DNA of 64,000 nucleotides, from assembly GCF_036188265.1 (NCBI RefSeq), contig NZ_CP108093.1:1-64000 (forward strand). Direction: 5' to 3'. This document shows positions 1 to 8,812 of the stretch, piece after piece (position 1 is the first letter of the stretch; every line of letters starts with the position of its first letter). A program made the position numbers and the translations under genes. This DNA comes from Streptomyces sp. NBC_00247 (GTDB taxonomy: Bacteria; Actinomycetota; Actinomycetes; Streptomycetales; Streptomycetaceae). The notes under the pieces were generated by a model. The model was not told the DNA's origin, searched no databases, and worked only from the letters and a program-made list of their open reading frames with translations.

Positions 1-2
1 GG

Positions 3-410
3 CTCGACGCGATGACGCGCGGCACGGCCGAGTCGCTGCTCGCCATCGACGTGATGGTGTTGCGCGCGGAAGTGAACCCGCTGCTGTTGCGGGCCAGTGA
101 ACTCGCCCGCGCCTCGGTGCCCGGCAAGAAGAAGGACCACCGGAACGCCGACCTCATGGGCAAGCGCATGACGACCGCCAAACTGCGCGGTGCCAGCATG
201 CGCGGCGCCTACCTGATCGCCGCCGACCTCTCCGGGGCGGACCTGCGCGACGCGGACTTCATCGGCGCGGACCTTCGAGACGCAAACCTGTGCGGGGCGG
301 ACCTCACGGGAGCCCTGTTTCTCACCCAGCCCCAGCTCAATGCCGCTCGAGGCGACCAGGCGACCCGGATCCCAGCGGCGTTGCAGCGACCGGGCCACTG
401 GGCCGCGTAG
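3..410 (+). CDS. Pentapeptide-repeat protein, 5' partial
   Basis: The reading frame is already open at the left edge, so the true start may lie outside the window; the first ATG inside is at position 12. The middle and C-terminal part carries consecutive A(D/N)Lxx five-residue repeats (for example ADLSGADLRDADFIGADL), which fold into a right-handed quadrilateral beta-helix. Such proteins are often cytosolic and some mimic DNA or act as scaffolds, but the repeat alone does not give a function. The tail after the repeats (about 30 residues) is ordinary. The family call is reliable; the role is unknown. Confidence 0.75.
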   Translation, partial: LDAMTRGTAESLLAIDVMVLRAEVNPLLLRASELARASVPGKKKDHRNADLMGKRMTTAKLRGASMRGAYLIAADLSGADLRDADFIGADLRDANLCGADLTGALFLTQPQLNAARGDQATRIPAALQRPGHWAA

Positions 411-581
411 CGCACGGCTCCGTGTCGCGCTCCGCAGGGGCCGGCCCCAGCGCGCCGGGCCGAACCCGGCCCTCCCGCCTGCCACGCCGGGGCGACTCGA
501 CGACGTCACCCATGAGACTGACGTGGCGTCAACCGAGTCGCGGCAGTCCAATCGATCCTGAGTGCGATGTGATCGACAGGA

Positions 582-917
582 CTACATCTCGCTTCCGGCG
601 GTGCGGGTGGTGAGGTCCTCGTCCGTGATGTGGCGGACCACCCGGCAAGGTGTTCCGAGTGCAACGGTCATCGCCGCAATGCTGCGGCTGACGACGCTGC
701 CGGCACCGATGACGGAGCCGTATCCGATGCGAACGCCGGGCAGGACCACGACGTTGCCGCCGATCCAGACCTTGTCCTCGATCACGATCGGCTCCGAGTA
801 GCGACCGAAGTCGACTCGGGGCGCGGGACGCACCGGATGCCCCGTCGTGGTCAGCGTCACGCTGGGAGCGATCATGACCCCGTCGCCCATGCGGATGTCC
901 ACGTAAGAGTCATTGGA
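582..917 (-). pseudogene. Truncated hexapeptide (maltose-type) O-acetyltransferase remnant
   Basis: The C-terminal half of a left-handed beta-helix acetyltransferase is recognisable: MGDGVMIAPSVTL, a TTGHP motif containing the usual catalytic-type histidine, VWIGGNVVVLPGV, and VIGAGSVVSRSI, ending in a normal GTPCRVVR-like tail. Complete maltose/galactoside acetyltransferases are about 185-200 residues and begin with a MAC domain. Here homology starts abruptly near 917, and the upstream in-frame residues are arginine-rich nonsense that antisense-like overlaps the neighbouring kinase in another frame. I therefore read it as a 5'-deleted pseudogene fused to foreign sequence, not a working enzyme. 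Confidence 0.7.
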
Positions 918-949
918 ACCATCCGATGACCCGGCCGCCGGATTTCCCG

Positions 950-1957
950 TCAAAGAGGCGGCTCGGTGAGCAATTCCCGCAGCCAGCGGGCGCCGTCCAC
1001 GAACCCGAGGTCGCCCGCACCACGCGCCGCGCCCGGGAAGAGCCGGGCCCAGGAGCAGGCTCGGCCGATCGCTCCGAGCCGCCACCCCAGGCTGACGGCT
1101 CGTCGCAGCTCAGAGGGGGTGTGGCAGGTCCCCGTCCATGGTTCCAGGTAGGCGTCACGCAGGCGCGGCAGCGCCTCGGGGCCGTATCGCTCGCGGACCA
1201 CCCGCCCGGGAATCAGGAGGCCGCAGAATGGGTGCGCAAGCGCCGCGTCTCCCCAGTCGAAGAAAACGAAGCGGCCCGGTTCCGGCACGAACGACTGGCC
1301 GTCGTGCAGGTCGCCATGGTCGAGCGTTTCGGCGATTCCGAAGCCCGCGAGTTCCGCGCACCACTCCGCGAGACGGGGACGGATGTCCCGTAACGCCGCG
1401 CGGTCGGCCTGAGCCAGCACGGAGTTGTCCTCGACCATCCGGTCGAAGATCTCCGGAAGGGCCGCCACGCGCCCGTCCGGAACACCGAGTGATTCCATTC
1501 TTCCGACGTACGGAGTCAATTCCCGCTGCGCTTGCGCGTACTGCCGCAGCATCTCCTCCCACTCCGCCGGACCCGCGGCTCCACGGTTCAGCTGGTCCCG
1601 GAAGAGGGGACCGCCGTCCGGCAGGAGCGACCACCCCCGCTCGGCGTCGACGGCGATCGGCTCCAGCACACGTCCGGGAATCCAGCGCGCCAGGGATTCG
1701 GTCAGCCCCGCTTCGAAGGCGCTCGCGGGCGGGGAGGCCTTGAAGAACACGACTCCGTGCCCCTCGACGGGAATCCGCACCAGGACGGACCACGGTCGCA
1801 GCCGCACGGCTCGCCCACCCGCTTCGCGCAGCCCGCGCGCCGCGAGCTCGCCCTCCACCCATGCCAGGGCGGCCTCCCGCCACGTACGGGTCTCCCAGGG
1901 CGTCACCGCGTCCCGGTACGACCCCCGGTCCACCGCCGCCGACTCGTCGCGCCTCAT
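950..1957 (-). CDS. Aminoglycoside phosphotransferase-like (APH) kinase
   Basis: This is a 335-residue protein with the protein-kinase-like APH fold. Visible motifs are the Brenner/catalytic loop HGDLHDGQS and the metal-binding FFDWGDAAL, followed by the helical C-lobe. The N-lobe includes VLVRIPVEGHGVVFFKAS, where the lysine is the likely ATP contact. Proteins of this kind phosphorylate small hydroxylated substrates such as aminoglycosides, macrolides, homoserine or sugars; nothing here identifies the substrate. It is isolated: the downstream acetyltransferase remnant is dead and the next gene is divergent. The ATG at 1957 gives a full-length N-lobe. Confidence 0.75.
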   Translation of the reverse strand: MRRDESAAVDRGSYRDAVTPWETRTWREAALAWVEGELAARGLREAGGRAVRLRPWSVLVRIPVEGHGVVFFKASPPASAFEAGLTESLARWIPGRVLEPIAVDAERGWSLLPDGGPLFRDQLNRGAAGPAEWEEMLRQYAQAQRELTPYVGRMESLGVPDGRVAALPEIFDRMVEDNSVLAQADRAALRDIRPRLAEWCAELAGFGIAETLDHGDLHDGQSFVPEPGRFVFFDWGDAALAHPFCGLLIPGRVVRERYGPEALPRLRDAYLEPWTGTCHTPSELRRAVSLGWRLGAIGRACSWARLFPGAARGAGDLGFVDGARWLRELLTEPPL

Positions 1958-2126
1958 CGCCCCATCCCATCACCGTGCCTGCCGCCGCCTCCATCCGTTT
2001 TCCGCCGGACCGGGCGGCGCCCCGGACGCCGCACCCCGGCACCACGCGCCGGCCCCGCACCAACCGCTGCGCGATGTATGGACACTGGCTTGACGGCGTG
2101 CTGTCATACCGCCGACATCATTTTTC

Positions 2127-2134
2127 CAACGTTG
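2127..2134. promoter_or_regulatory. Possible LacI-type half-palindrome upstream of the GH127 gene
   Basis: The perfect 8-bp palindrome CAACGTTG sits in the divergent gap about 115 bases before the GH127 start. LacI-family operators are typically palindromes with a central CG, and arabinoside-use genes are often under LacI control. No LacI gene is in the window and the motif is short, so this is only a pointer. Confidence 0.2.
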
Positions 2135-2249
2135 CATAGAAGTTGTCGCACCACCGCACCGGAACGCGGCAGCCTTCTTCGCCATGCGCCCAAGTCGTCG
2201 CACCAGGGCGCGGAACGAGGCTGCCGCAGAGCAGAAGTGGAGCTTCCAC

Positions 2250-4712
2250 ATGCCCCTGAACCGTCGGCACTTCATGACCAGCGCCCTGGTCACCGCCGCC
2301 TCGACCGCCGCCATGGGCCGCTGGGCCACCACCGCGACCGCGGCGGGTCACGTGGCGCCGGTGGCGCGCGGCGGCCACTACGCCCCGAACGCCGCCCCGC
2401 TGCACCCGACCGCGTTCCAGAAGCTGCCGCCCGGCCGGGTCAAGGCACGGGGCTGGCTCGCCGGCCAGCTCGAACTCCAGCTGGACGGCCTCTGCGGACG
2501 GTACGAGGAGTTCTCCCACTTCCTCGACTTCGACACCTCCGGCTGGGTGCACACCGACCAGGGCGGCTGGGAGGAAGTCCCATACTGGCTGCGGGGATAC
2601 ACCGACCTGGCGATCGTGACCGGCGACGCGAAGGCGCTCGCCGCCACCCGGCGCTGGATCGACGCGATCCTCACCACGCAGCAGTCGGACGGGTTCTTCG
2701 GCCCCAAGGCACTGCGCACCTCGCTCAACGGCGGACCCGACTTCTGGCCCTTCCTCCCGCTGATCCAGGCGCTGCGCTCCTGGCAGGAGTACAGCGGCGA
2801 CACCCGGGTGATCCCCTTCCTCAGCCGGTTCTTCCGGTACATGAACGCCCAGGGTCCGGGAGCCTTCAACACCAGTTGGATCGCGCTGCGTTGGGGCGAC
2901 GGCCTGGACAGCGTCTTCTGGCTGTTCAACCGGACCGGCGACACCTTCCTGCTCGAACTCGCCGACAAGATCCACCAGAACGGCGCCGACTGGGGCGACA
3001 ACCTGGTCAACCCGCACAACGTCAACATCGCGCAGGGATTCCGCGAGCCCGCCCAGTACGCGCTGCGCAGCGGCTCGGCGCAGGACACCAAGGACACGTA
3101 CGGCACGTACGCCAAGGCGATCGACCAGTACGGGCAGTTCGCCGGTGGCGGGATCGCCGGCGACGAGAACGCCCGCGCCGGGCACGGCGATCCACGGCAG
3201 GGGTTCGAGACCTGCGGCATCGTGGAGTTCATGGCGAGCCACCAGCTGCTCACCCGGATCACGGGCGACCCGCTCTGGGCGGACCGTTGCGAGGACTTGG
3301 CGTTCAACTCGCTTCCCGCCTCGCTCGATCCCTCGGGCAGGGCGATCCACTACATCACCAGCGCAAACAGCGTCGATCTGGACAACGAGCCCAAGCGGGA
3401 CCGGCAGTTCCAGAACCCCTTCGCGATGCAGGCGTACCTGCCGGGCGTGGACCAGTACCGCTGCTGCCCGCACAACTACGGCATGGGCTGGCCGTACTTC
3501 CTCGAAGAGCTCTGGCTCGCGACCCCCGACGGCGGGCTGGCGGCGGCGATGTACGCGGCCAGCGAGGTGACGGCCGCGGTCGCGGACGGCACCCAGATCA
3601 CGATCACCGAGGAGACCGACTACCCCTTCACGGACACGGTCACGCTCGCTCTCAAGACCCCGAAGCCGCTGAAGTTCCCGCTGGTGCTGCGTGTCCCGGC
3701 CTGGTGCACCGCGCCGGAGATCCGGGTCAACGGGCAGCGCGTCACCGCTCCCGCCGGTCCGGCCTTCACCCGCGTCGACCGCACCTGGAGCAACGGCGAC
3801 AAGGTCACGCTGCGCTTCCCGCAGCAGACCACCGTACGCACCTGGGCGGCGAACCACGGTTCGGTGAGCATCGACCGCGGGCCGCTCACGTACTCGCTCC
3901 GGATCGGCGAGAGCTACGAGCGTATCGGCGGCACAGACCAGTTCCCGGAGTACGCGGTGCACGCGACCACCCCGTGGAACTACGGGCTGGTGCTGGACGG
4001 CGCGCTGCCCCAGGCCACCGCGGCCCCGCGTGCCCGCGCGCGTGAGCGGTCCGCCCGGCTGGCGGCCGGCTCGAACCCCTTCACCCTGGAGGGCACCCCG
4101 CTCACGCTGACCGCGCGCGCCCGCCGCATCCCCGAGTGGAGCGCCGACGACGAGCACGTGGTGGCGCCGCTCCAGCAGAGCCCGGCGCGCAGCACCGAGC
4201 CCATCGAGCAGGTCACCCTCGTCCCGATGGGGGCGGCGCGGCTGCGGATCACGTCGTTCCCGACAGCCGCACCGGACGCGGCGCCCTGGCTGGCGGACCG
4301 CTGGTACAGGATCGCCAACAAGAACTCGGGCAAGGTGCTCGGCGTCGACGGGATGTCGATCACGAACAGCGCCCACGTGGTGCAGTTCGGCGACACCGGC
4401 ACCGACGACCACCTCTGGCGGCTGGTCGCCAACGGCGACGGCTGGTACCGCATCCGCAACCGGCACTCCGGCAAGGTGCTCGGCGTCGACCTGATGTCCA
4501 CGGCCAACAGCGCGCACGTCGTCCAGTTCGACGACAGCGACACCGACGACCACCTCTGGCAGCTCGTTCCGAACGGCGACGGCTGGTACCGCATCCGCAA
4601 CCGGCACTCGGACAAGGTGCTCGGCGTGGATCTGATGTCCCTCGCCGACAGCGCCCACGTCGTCCAGTTCGACGACAACGGCACCGACGACCACCTCTGG
4701 CAGCTGCTCTGA
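2250..4712 (+). CDS. Secreted GH127 beta-L-arabinofuranosidase with ricin-type lectin repeats
   Basis: About 820 residues. I chose the ATG at 2250 because it directly precedes a twin-arginine signal (LNRRHFMTSALVTAAS) with an Ala-rich cleavage region; an upstream in-frame ATG at 2184 would bury it. The catalytic body (about residues 60-640) carries the family signature: FETC (E320, C322) and a CC pair (C405, C406). These match the Glu and three Cys that bind zinc in the GH127 enzyme HypBA1, where one Cys is the nucleophile. The C-terminus has three near-identical units of about 47 residues (WYRIRNRHSGKVLGVD, then DDHLWQL), a RICIN_B_lectin_2 carbohydrate-binding module. It likely removes beta-L-arabinofuranose outside the cell and lies just upstream of a GH2 enzyme with an AbfB module. 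Confidence 0.85.
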   Translation: MPLNRRHFMTSALVTAASTAAMGRWATTATAAGHVAPVARGGHYAPNAAPLHPTAFQKLPPGRVKARGWLAGQLELQLDGLCGRYEEFSHFLDFDTSGWVHTDQGGWEEVPYWLRGYTDLAIVTGDAKALAATRRWIDAILTTQQSDGFFGPKALRTSLNGGPDFWPFLPLIQALRSWQEYSGDTRVIPFLSRFFRYMNAQGPGAFNTSWIALRWGDGLDSVFWLFNRTGDTFLLELADKIHQNGADWGDNLVNPHNVNIAQGFREPAQYALRSGSAQDTKDTYGTYAKAIDQYGQFAGGGIAGDENARAGHGDPRQGFETCGIVEFMASHQLLTRITGDPLWADRCEDLAFNSLPASLDPSGRAIHYITSANSVDLDNEPKRDRQFQNPFAMQAYLPGVDQYRCCPHNYGMGWPYFLEELWLATPDGGLAAAMYAASEVTAAVADGTQITITEETDYPFTDTVTLALKTPKPLKFPLVLRVPAWCTAPEIRVNGQRVTAPAGPAFTRVDRTWSNGDKVTLRFPQQTTVRTWAANHGSVSIDRGPLTYSLRIGESYERIGGTDQFPEYAVHATTPWNYGLVLDGALPQATAAPRARARERSARLAAGSNPFTLEGTPLTLTARARRIPEWSADDEHVVAPLQQSPARSTEPIEQVTLVPMGAARLRITSFPTAAPDAAPWLADRWYRIANKNSGKVLGVDGMSITNSAHVVQFGDTGTDDHLWRLVANGDGWYRIRNRHSGKVLGVDLMSTANSAHVVQFDDSDTDDHLWQLVPNGDGWYRIRNRHSDKVLGVDLMSLADSAHVVQFDDNGTDDHLWQLL

Positions 4713-4743
4713 CGAGCAGTCCCGCCGGATCTCCCCCGCACCA

Positions 4744-4770
4744 CCCCGCGCGCCGGTCCGGCGCGCGGGG
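4744..4770 (+). terminator. GC-rich hairpin between GH127 and GH2 genes
   Basis: A perfect inverted repeat with 13-base arms (CCCCGCGCGCCGG at 4744-4756, its complement at 4758-4770) has a single central base, so the loop must consume a few pairs. No T-tract follows. It could terminate or attenuate the GH127 transcript just before the GH2 ribosome-binding site. Confidence 0.5.
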
Positions 4771-4794
4771 CCCCCATGTGAAGGAGGTCTCAGG

Positions 4795-7146
4795 ATGAAG
4801 TCCGCACCCGCACCGCGCCGCAGAACCTGGTGGCGACGGCTCACGGCGGGCACCGGCCTGCTGGCTCTGATGGCCGGCGCCCTGGTCGGAGCCGGTACGG
4901 CTCCGGCCGCCGCGGCGGCCACCGCCTGGTCGCCGAAGACGGCGCCCATGACGACGCCGTGGACCAACCAGGTCTCCGTCGACCAGCCGTTGCCCGAGTA
5001 CCCGCGCCCGCAGCTCACCCGTCCGGACTGGGCGAACCTCAACGGCATCTGGGACTTCGCGGTGACCGGCAAGAACGCCGGTCAGCCCGCGTCGTTCACC
5101 GAACAGATCCGGGTGCCGTTCGTGGCGGAGTCCGCGCTCTCCGGCATCCAGCGCAAGATCACCGAGAACGACAAGCTCTGGTACAAGCGGACGTTCACCG
5201 TGCCGTCCAACTGGAGCGGGCGGCGGGTGCAGCTCAACTTCGGCGCCTCCGACTGGCAGACCACGGTCTGGGTCAACGGCACCCAGGTGGGGGCGCACAA
5301 GGGCGGGTACGACTCGTTCTCGTACGACATCACCCCGCAGCTGAACGGCGGGACGAACACCGTGGTCGTGTCGGTCTACGACCCGACGCAGACCGGCGGC
5401 CAGGCCGTCGGCAAGCAGCGGATCAACGACGTGGCGCCGCACTCGGGCGGCGGGATCTTCTACACCGCGGCATCCGGCATCTGGCAGACCGTCTGGCTGG
5501 AGCCGGTGGCCGTCGCGCACGTCACCCGGCTGGACATGACCCCGAGCCTGGGTGACAGCACCCTGCGGGTGAAGGTGCAGGCGGCGGGCGCCTCGGGCCG
5601 CAGCGCCCGGGTGACCGTCTCCACCGGCGGTACGACGGTGGGCACGGCGACGGGCACGGTGGGCGCGGAGGTCTCCGTGCCCGTGCCGAACACGCACCTG
5701 TGGACCCCGGAGGACCCGTTCCTGTACGACGTGAAGACGGAGCTGCTCGACGGTTCGGCGGTCACCGACACGGTGGGCGGCTACACCGGGATGCGGTCCA
5801 TCGGGCTCGCCAAGGTGGACAACATCCTGCGCCCGGTGCTCAACGGGAAGTTCGTCTTCCAGACCGGCACGCTGGACCAGGGCTACTGGCCGGACGGCAT
5901 CTACACCGCGCCGACCGACGCGGCGCTCAGGTCCGACCTCCAGGCGCACAAGGACCTCGGGTTCAACATGGTCCGCAAGCACATCAAGGTCGAGCCGCAG
6001 CGCTGGTTCTACTGGGCGGACAAGCTCGGGCTCCTCGTCTGGCAGGACATGCCCGCGATGGACACCGGCAAGTCGCCGGACAGTGCGGCACGGACGCAGT
6101 GGGAGGCGGAGTACCACGCGATCATCGACCAGCACCGCAGTTCGCCGTCGCTGGTGCTGTGGGTGAACGAGAACGAGGGCTGGGGCCAGTACGACCAGGC
6201 CAGGATCGCCAACGAGGTGAAGGCGTACGACCCGTCCCGGCTGGTCGACAACATGAGCGGGGTCAACTGCTGCGGCGCGGTGGACGGCGGCAACGGTGAC
6301 GTCGTCGACAACCACAACTACGTCGGACCGGGCAACACCGCGCCCTCCGCGACGCGGGCGGCCGTACTCGGCGAGTTCGGCGGGCTGGGGTACAAGGTCG
6401 CGGGCCACGAGTGGTACCCGGGCGGCGGTTTCAGCTACGAGGACCAGGCGAGCGTGTCGGCCCTCAACAACCGCTTCACGGGTCTGATCGACAGCATCCG
6501 GGTCGGTCAGCTGCCGGCCGGTCTCTCCGCCTCGGTGTACACGGAGATCACCGACGTGGAGAACGAGGCAAACGGCCTCCTCACCTACGACCGGCAGGTG
6601 GTGAAGGTGGACACCGCCCGGGTGAAGGCCGCCAACCAGGCCCTCATCGCCGCCTCGAAGGCGGGGACGACGGCGGTGACGCTGCCCACCGGCGGCTACA
6701 AGTCGCTCCGGGTCACCACCCCCGGCCACACCAACAAGTACCTGCGCCACTCCGAGGGGCTCGCGTACACGGCGGTCGTCGACGCCAACAGCGCCGCGCT
6801 GCTGAAGAGCGACGCCACCTGGAAGGTCGTCGCCGGCCTGGCGAACAGCAACTGCTATTCCTTCGAGTCGCGCAACTACCCGGGCGAGTACCTGCGCCAC
6901 CAGAACTTCCGGGTCCGCCGGGACACGAGCGACGGCTCGGCCCTCTTCAAGGCGGACGCCACCTGGTGCGCGGTCGCGGGGACCGGCGGGGTTCGTCTGT
7001 CGAGCGTCAACCTGCCCGGCAGCTACCTGCGCCACATCAACTCCGAGGTGTGGCTGGCCACCCCGGGCGGCACCAACACGTGGGACAACCAGGCGTCCTT
7101 CACCGAGGACACCACGTGGTCGGTGGACGCCCCCTGGGCGCCGTGA
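4795..7146 (+). CDS. Secreted GH2 glycoside hydrolase with C-terminal AbfB (CBM42) domain
   Basis: A strong GAAGGAGGT site precedes the ATG. The 783-residue product opens with a Sec signal peptide (Arg-rich n-region, hydrophobic core, cleavage near APAAAAA). A GH2 sugar-binding jelly roll (from LTRPDWANLNGIWDF), an immunoglobulin-like domain and a TIM barrel follow. In the barrel, LWVNENEGWG holds the acid/base Glu after Asn, and LGEFGGLG holds the probable nucleophile. From about residue 640 comes a beta-trefoil AbfB module with repeated YLRH motifs (TNKYLRHSEG, GEYLRHQNF, GSYLRHINS) that binds arabinofuranosyl side chains. With the GH127 gene before it, an arabinose-containing glycan or glycoprotein is the likely substrate; the exact bond cut is not determined by sequence. 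Confidence 0.82.
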   Translation: MKSAPAPRRRTWWRRLTAGTGLLALMAGALVGAGTAPAAAAATAWSPKTAPMTTPWTNQVSVDQPLPEYPRPQLTRPDWANLNGIWDFAVTGKNAGQPASFTEQIRVPFVAESALSGIQRKITENDKLWYKRTFTVPSNWSGRRVQLNFGASDWQTTVWVNGTQVGAHKGGYDSFSYDITPQLNGGTNTVVVSVYDPTQTGGQAVGKQRINDVAPHSGGGIFYTAASGIWQTVWLEPVAVAHVTRLDMTPSLGDSTLRVKVQAAGASGRSARVTVSTGGTTVGTATGTVGAEVSVPVPNTHLWTPEDPFLYDVKTELLDGSAVTDTVGGYTGMRSIGLAKVDNILRPVLNGKFVFQTGTLDQGYWPDGIYTAPTDAALRSDLQAHKDLGFNMVRKHIKVEPQRWFYWADKLGLLVWQDMPAMDTGKSPDSAARTQWEAEYHAIIDQHRSSPSLVLWVNENEGWGQYDQARIANEVKAYDPSRLVDNMSGVNCCGAVDGGNGDVVDNHNYVGPGNTAPSATRAAVLGEFGGLGYKVAGHEWYPGGGFSYEDQASVSALNNRFTGLIDSIRVGQLPAGLSASVYTEITDVENEANGLLTYDRQVVKVDTARVKAANQALIAASKAGTTAVTLPTGGYKSLRVTTPGHTNKYLRHSEGLAYTAVVDANSAALLKSDATWKVVAGLANSNCYSFESRNYPGEYLRHQNFRVRRDTSDGSALFKADATWCAVAGTGGVRLSSVNLPGSYLRHINSEVWLATPGGTNTWDNQASFTEDTTWSVDAPWAP

Positions 7147-7376
7147 GCTGACAGCGGAAGGTCCCGGTCGTCGGGGCCGTCCGTCGTTCGGTGGCCGGTC
7201 CGTCGGAACAGCCTGGCCGGCCGCCGGCGGCGTGCGTCCGGGACCCGGCCGCCGTGGCCCGGCGGCTCGGGGTGGGCCCGGCTCCGACCCCGAATTGTTA
7301 CCCGACGCAAGATCATCCGTCGGTAGGATCGTTCTTCGTCCTTGCTCAGGAACTGACTGATTTCCAGGAGACATTG

Positions 7377-8114
7377 GTGTTCATCGGTAGAATTCTTCCG
7401 GCCGCAATCGTCCTGCCCGTCCTCGTGCTGGCTTCGGCCTGCAGTTCGGACACGCACGACAAGGCCGCGGAGAAGAAGCCCGCGGCCACCGGCAAGGAGT
7501 CTCCGAGCAAGGAGGACAGCGCCGTCGAAAAGGCCACCGAGAACGCCAAGAAGATAGGCGCCGTCCCGCCCGCGGAACTGGAGAAGGCGGCCCTTTCCGG
7601 AAAGGCCGCCGGGTACGAGATGAAGAAGGTCTCCGAGGCGGAGGTTTCCGCCGGGCTGGACATGAAGGCCGACAAGAAGGAGTGCCAGCCCCTGGCCAGT
7701 CTGGCGGGCGGGACCACCAGTATCGCGCCGGTGAGCCTCGTGCACCGCTCCCTGGCGCCCTCGGACGCCAAGAACGCTACCGTCGGGTCCATGTGGCTTG
7801 CCTCGCACTCCGAGAAGAACGCGAAGCAGGTCATGAACGACCTGCGCACCGCGTTGAAGGAATGCCCGAAGGGATTCAAGACACTCGGCCTGGCCTACAA
7901 GTCCGTCAAACGGCTCGGTGACCCGGACCTCGGGGACGAGGCGGTCAGCTACGACATCACCACCGCCGTCTCCGACCAGACGATTCCCACGACCTACACG
8001 GTCGTGCGGCACGGCGGTGTGATCGCCGCCTTCTACGGGGTCAACATGCTGGACACGAAGAAGGCCGCCGTCCCGGAGAATCTGGTCGAGGCGCAGTTGA
8101 AATCGCTCGGCTGA
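7377..8114 (+). CDS. Putative secreted lipoprotein, unknown function
   Basis: A GTG at 7377 is preceded by AGGAG at a normal distance and yields a compact lipoprotein signal (FIGRILPAAIVLPVLVLASAC), with Cys as the probable lipidated residue. The mature part starts with a Lys/Glu-rich linker (about residues 25-75), then a globular region of about 160 residues with two Cys (KKECQPL and LKECPKGF), probably a disulfide, and a VSYDITTAV...TTYTVVRHGG beta-rich end. This resembles small actinobacterial cell-surface lipoproteins that I cannot assign to a function. It is a single gene ended by a clear terminator. Confidence 0.75.
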   Translation: MFIGRILPAAIVLPVLVLASACSSDTHDKAAEKKPAATGKESPSKEDSAVEKATENAKKIGAVPPAELEKAALSGKAAGYEMKKVSEAEVSAGLDMKADKKECQPLASLAGGTTSIAPVSLVHRSLAPSDAKNATVGSMWLASHSEKNAKQVMNDLRTALKECPKGFKTLGLAYKSVKRLGDPDLGDEAVSYDITTAVSDQTIPTTYTVVRHGGVIAAFYGVNMLDTKKAAVPENLVEAQLKSLG

Positions 8115-8153
8115 GAAGCGTTCGGACAAGGGGAAGCAAGAAGGCAGAGACCA

Positions 8154-8191
8154 CAGAATGCCTGGGCCGTGAATCCGGCCCAGGCATTCTG
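8154..8191 (+). terminator. Strong hairpin terminator after the lipoprotein gene
   Basis: A perfect inverted repeat has 16-base arms (CAGAATGCCTGGGCCG at 8154-8169 and its complement at 8176-8191) and a 6-base loop TGAATC. It lies 39 bases after the lipoprotein stop. No long U-tract follows, as is usual in Streptomyces. Confidence 0.85.
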
Positions 8192-8334
8192 CGTTCACAG
8201 TGGCTGTCGCGCTGTTCCGGGGTGAGCGGTCCGGTCGGGACCGCTCACCCCGGGAGGTCACGTCAGATCGTGCTGCCGTCGCCCAGGACGGGGGACCGCG
8301 CCGTTCCGCTCTCCCCGGTCAGGGCGCCGGCAGG

Positions 8335-8742
8335 TCAGTCGACGTGCCCCGATTCCGCCGGGAAGTCCGGCGGCCAGGGCTCGTCGTACAGCGACTGACG
8401 CTCACCCATCAGCTCGTACTCCGCTTCACGCCAGTTCGGATTGGCACCGACGACGAAGCTGTCGCCGTCCCGCTCCAGCATCCAGGTGTACTCGGCGCTT
8501 GCTTCCGGAATGCCGTGCCGTTCGCTGAGTACGGCGAACTCGGCGGTGGTCGCCCGGCGTATGTGGAGCCCGTTCCGGTACAGGGGCTTGAGGAACATCA
8601 GCTCCACATGCCCGATGGAGACCTCGACCCTCGTCGTGGTCCCGTCCACCAGCGTGGCTGCACTGGCCAGGAAAAGCAGTCGGTGCGAGGGGAGGAACGC
8701 GGTGACTCTGAAGAGCCGCCCCTCCCGGATGAAATCGGTCAT
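8335..8742 (-). CDS. Small unknown protein, candidate immunity partner
   Basis: About 135 residues with no signal peptide or membrane segment. The ATG at 8742 is chosen because a TAGGAGGAGG site lies about 9 bases upstream, while the ATG at 8751 would abut it. The sequence alternates beta strands (RLFRVTAFLP, TRVEVSIGHVELMFL) with an acidic C-terminus rich in Trp/Pro/Glu (YDEPWPPDFPAES). I do not recognise a family. It sits immediately downstream of, and in the same direction as, the giant secreted protein whose C-terminus looks like a polymorphic toxin, which is the usual place for an immunity gene. That role is inferred from position alone. Confidence 0.6.
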   Translation of the reverse strand: MTDFIREGRLFRVTAFLPSHRLLFLASAATLVDGTTTRVEVSIGHVELMFLKPLYRNGLHIRRATTAEFAVLSERHGIPEASAEYTWMLERDGDSFVVGANPNWREAEYELMGERQSLYDEPWPPDFPAESGHVD

Positions 8743-8812
8743 GACCACCATCCTCCTCCTACTGAGGCGTGTGCCGGGCGTCGCCGGACACGCGGGACTT
8801 TCGACACACGCT

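Noticed and set aside
2118-5072. Long minus-strand open frame antisense to the GH127 gene
   Set aside because: Repetitive stretches in it mirror the ricin repeats of the sense gene. Codon bias and motifs support only the plus-strand protein.
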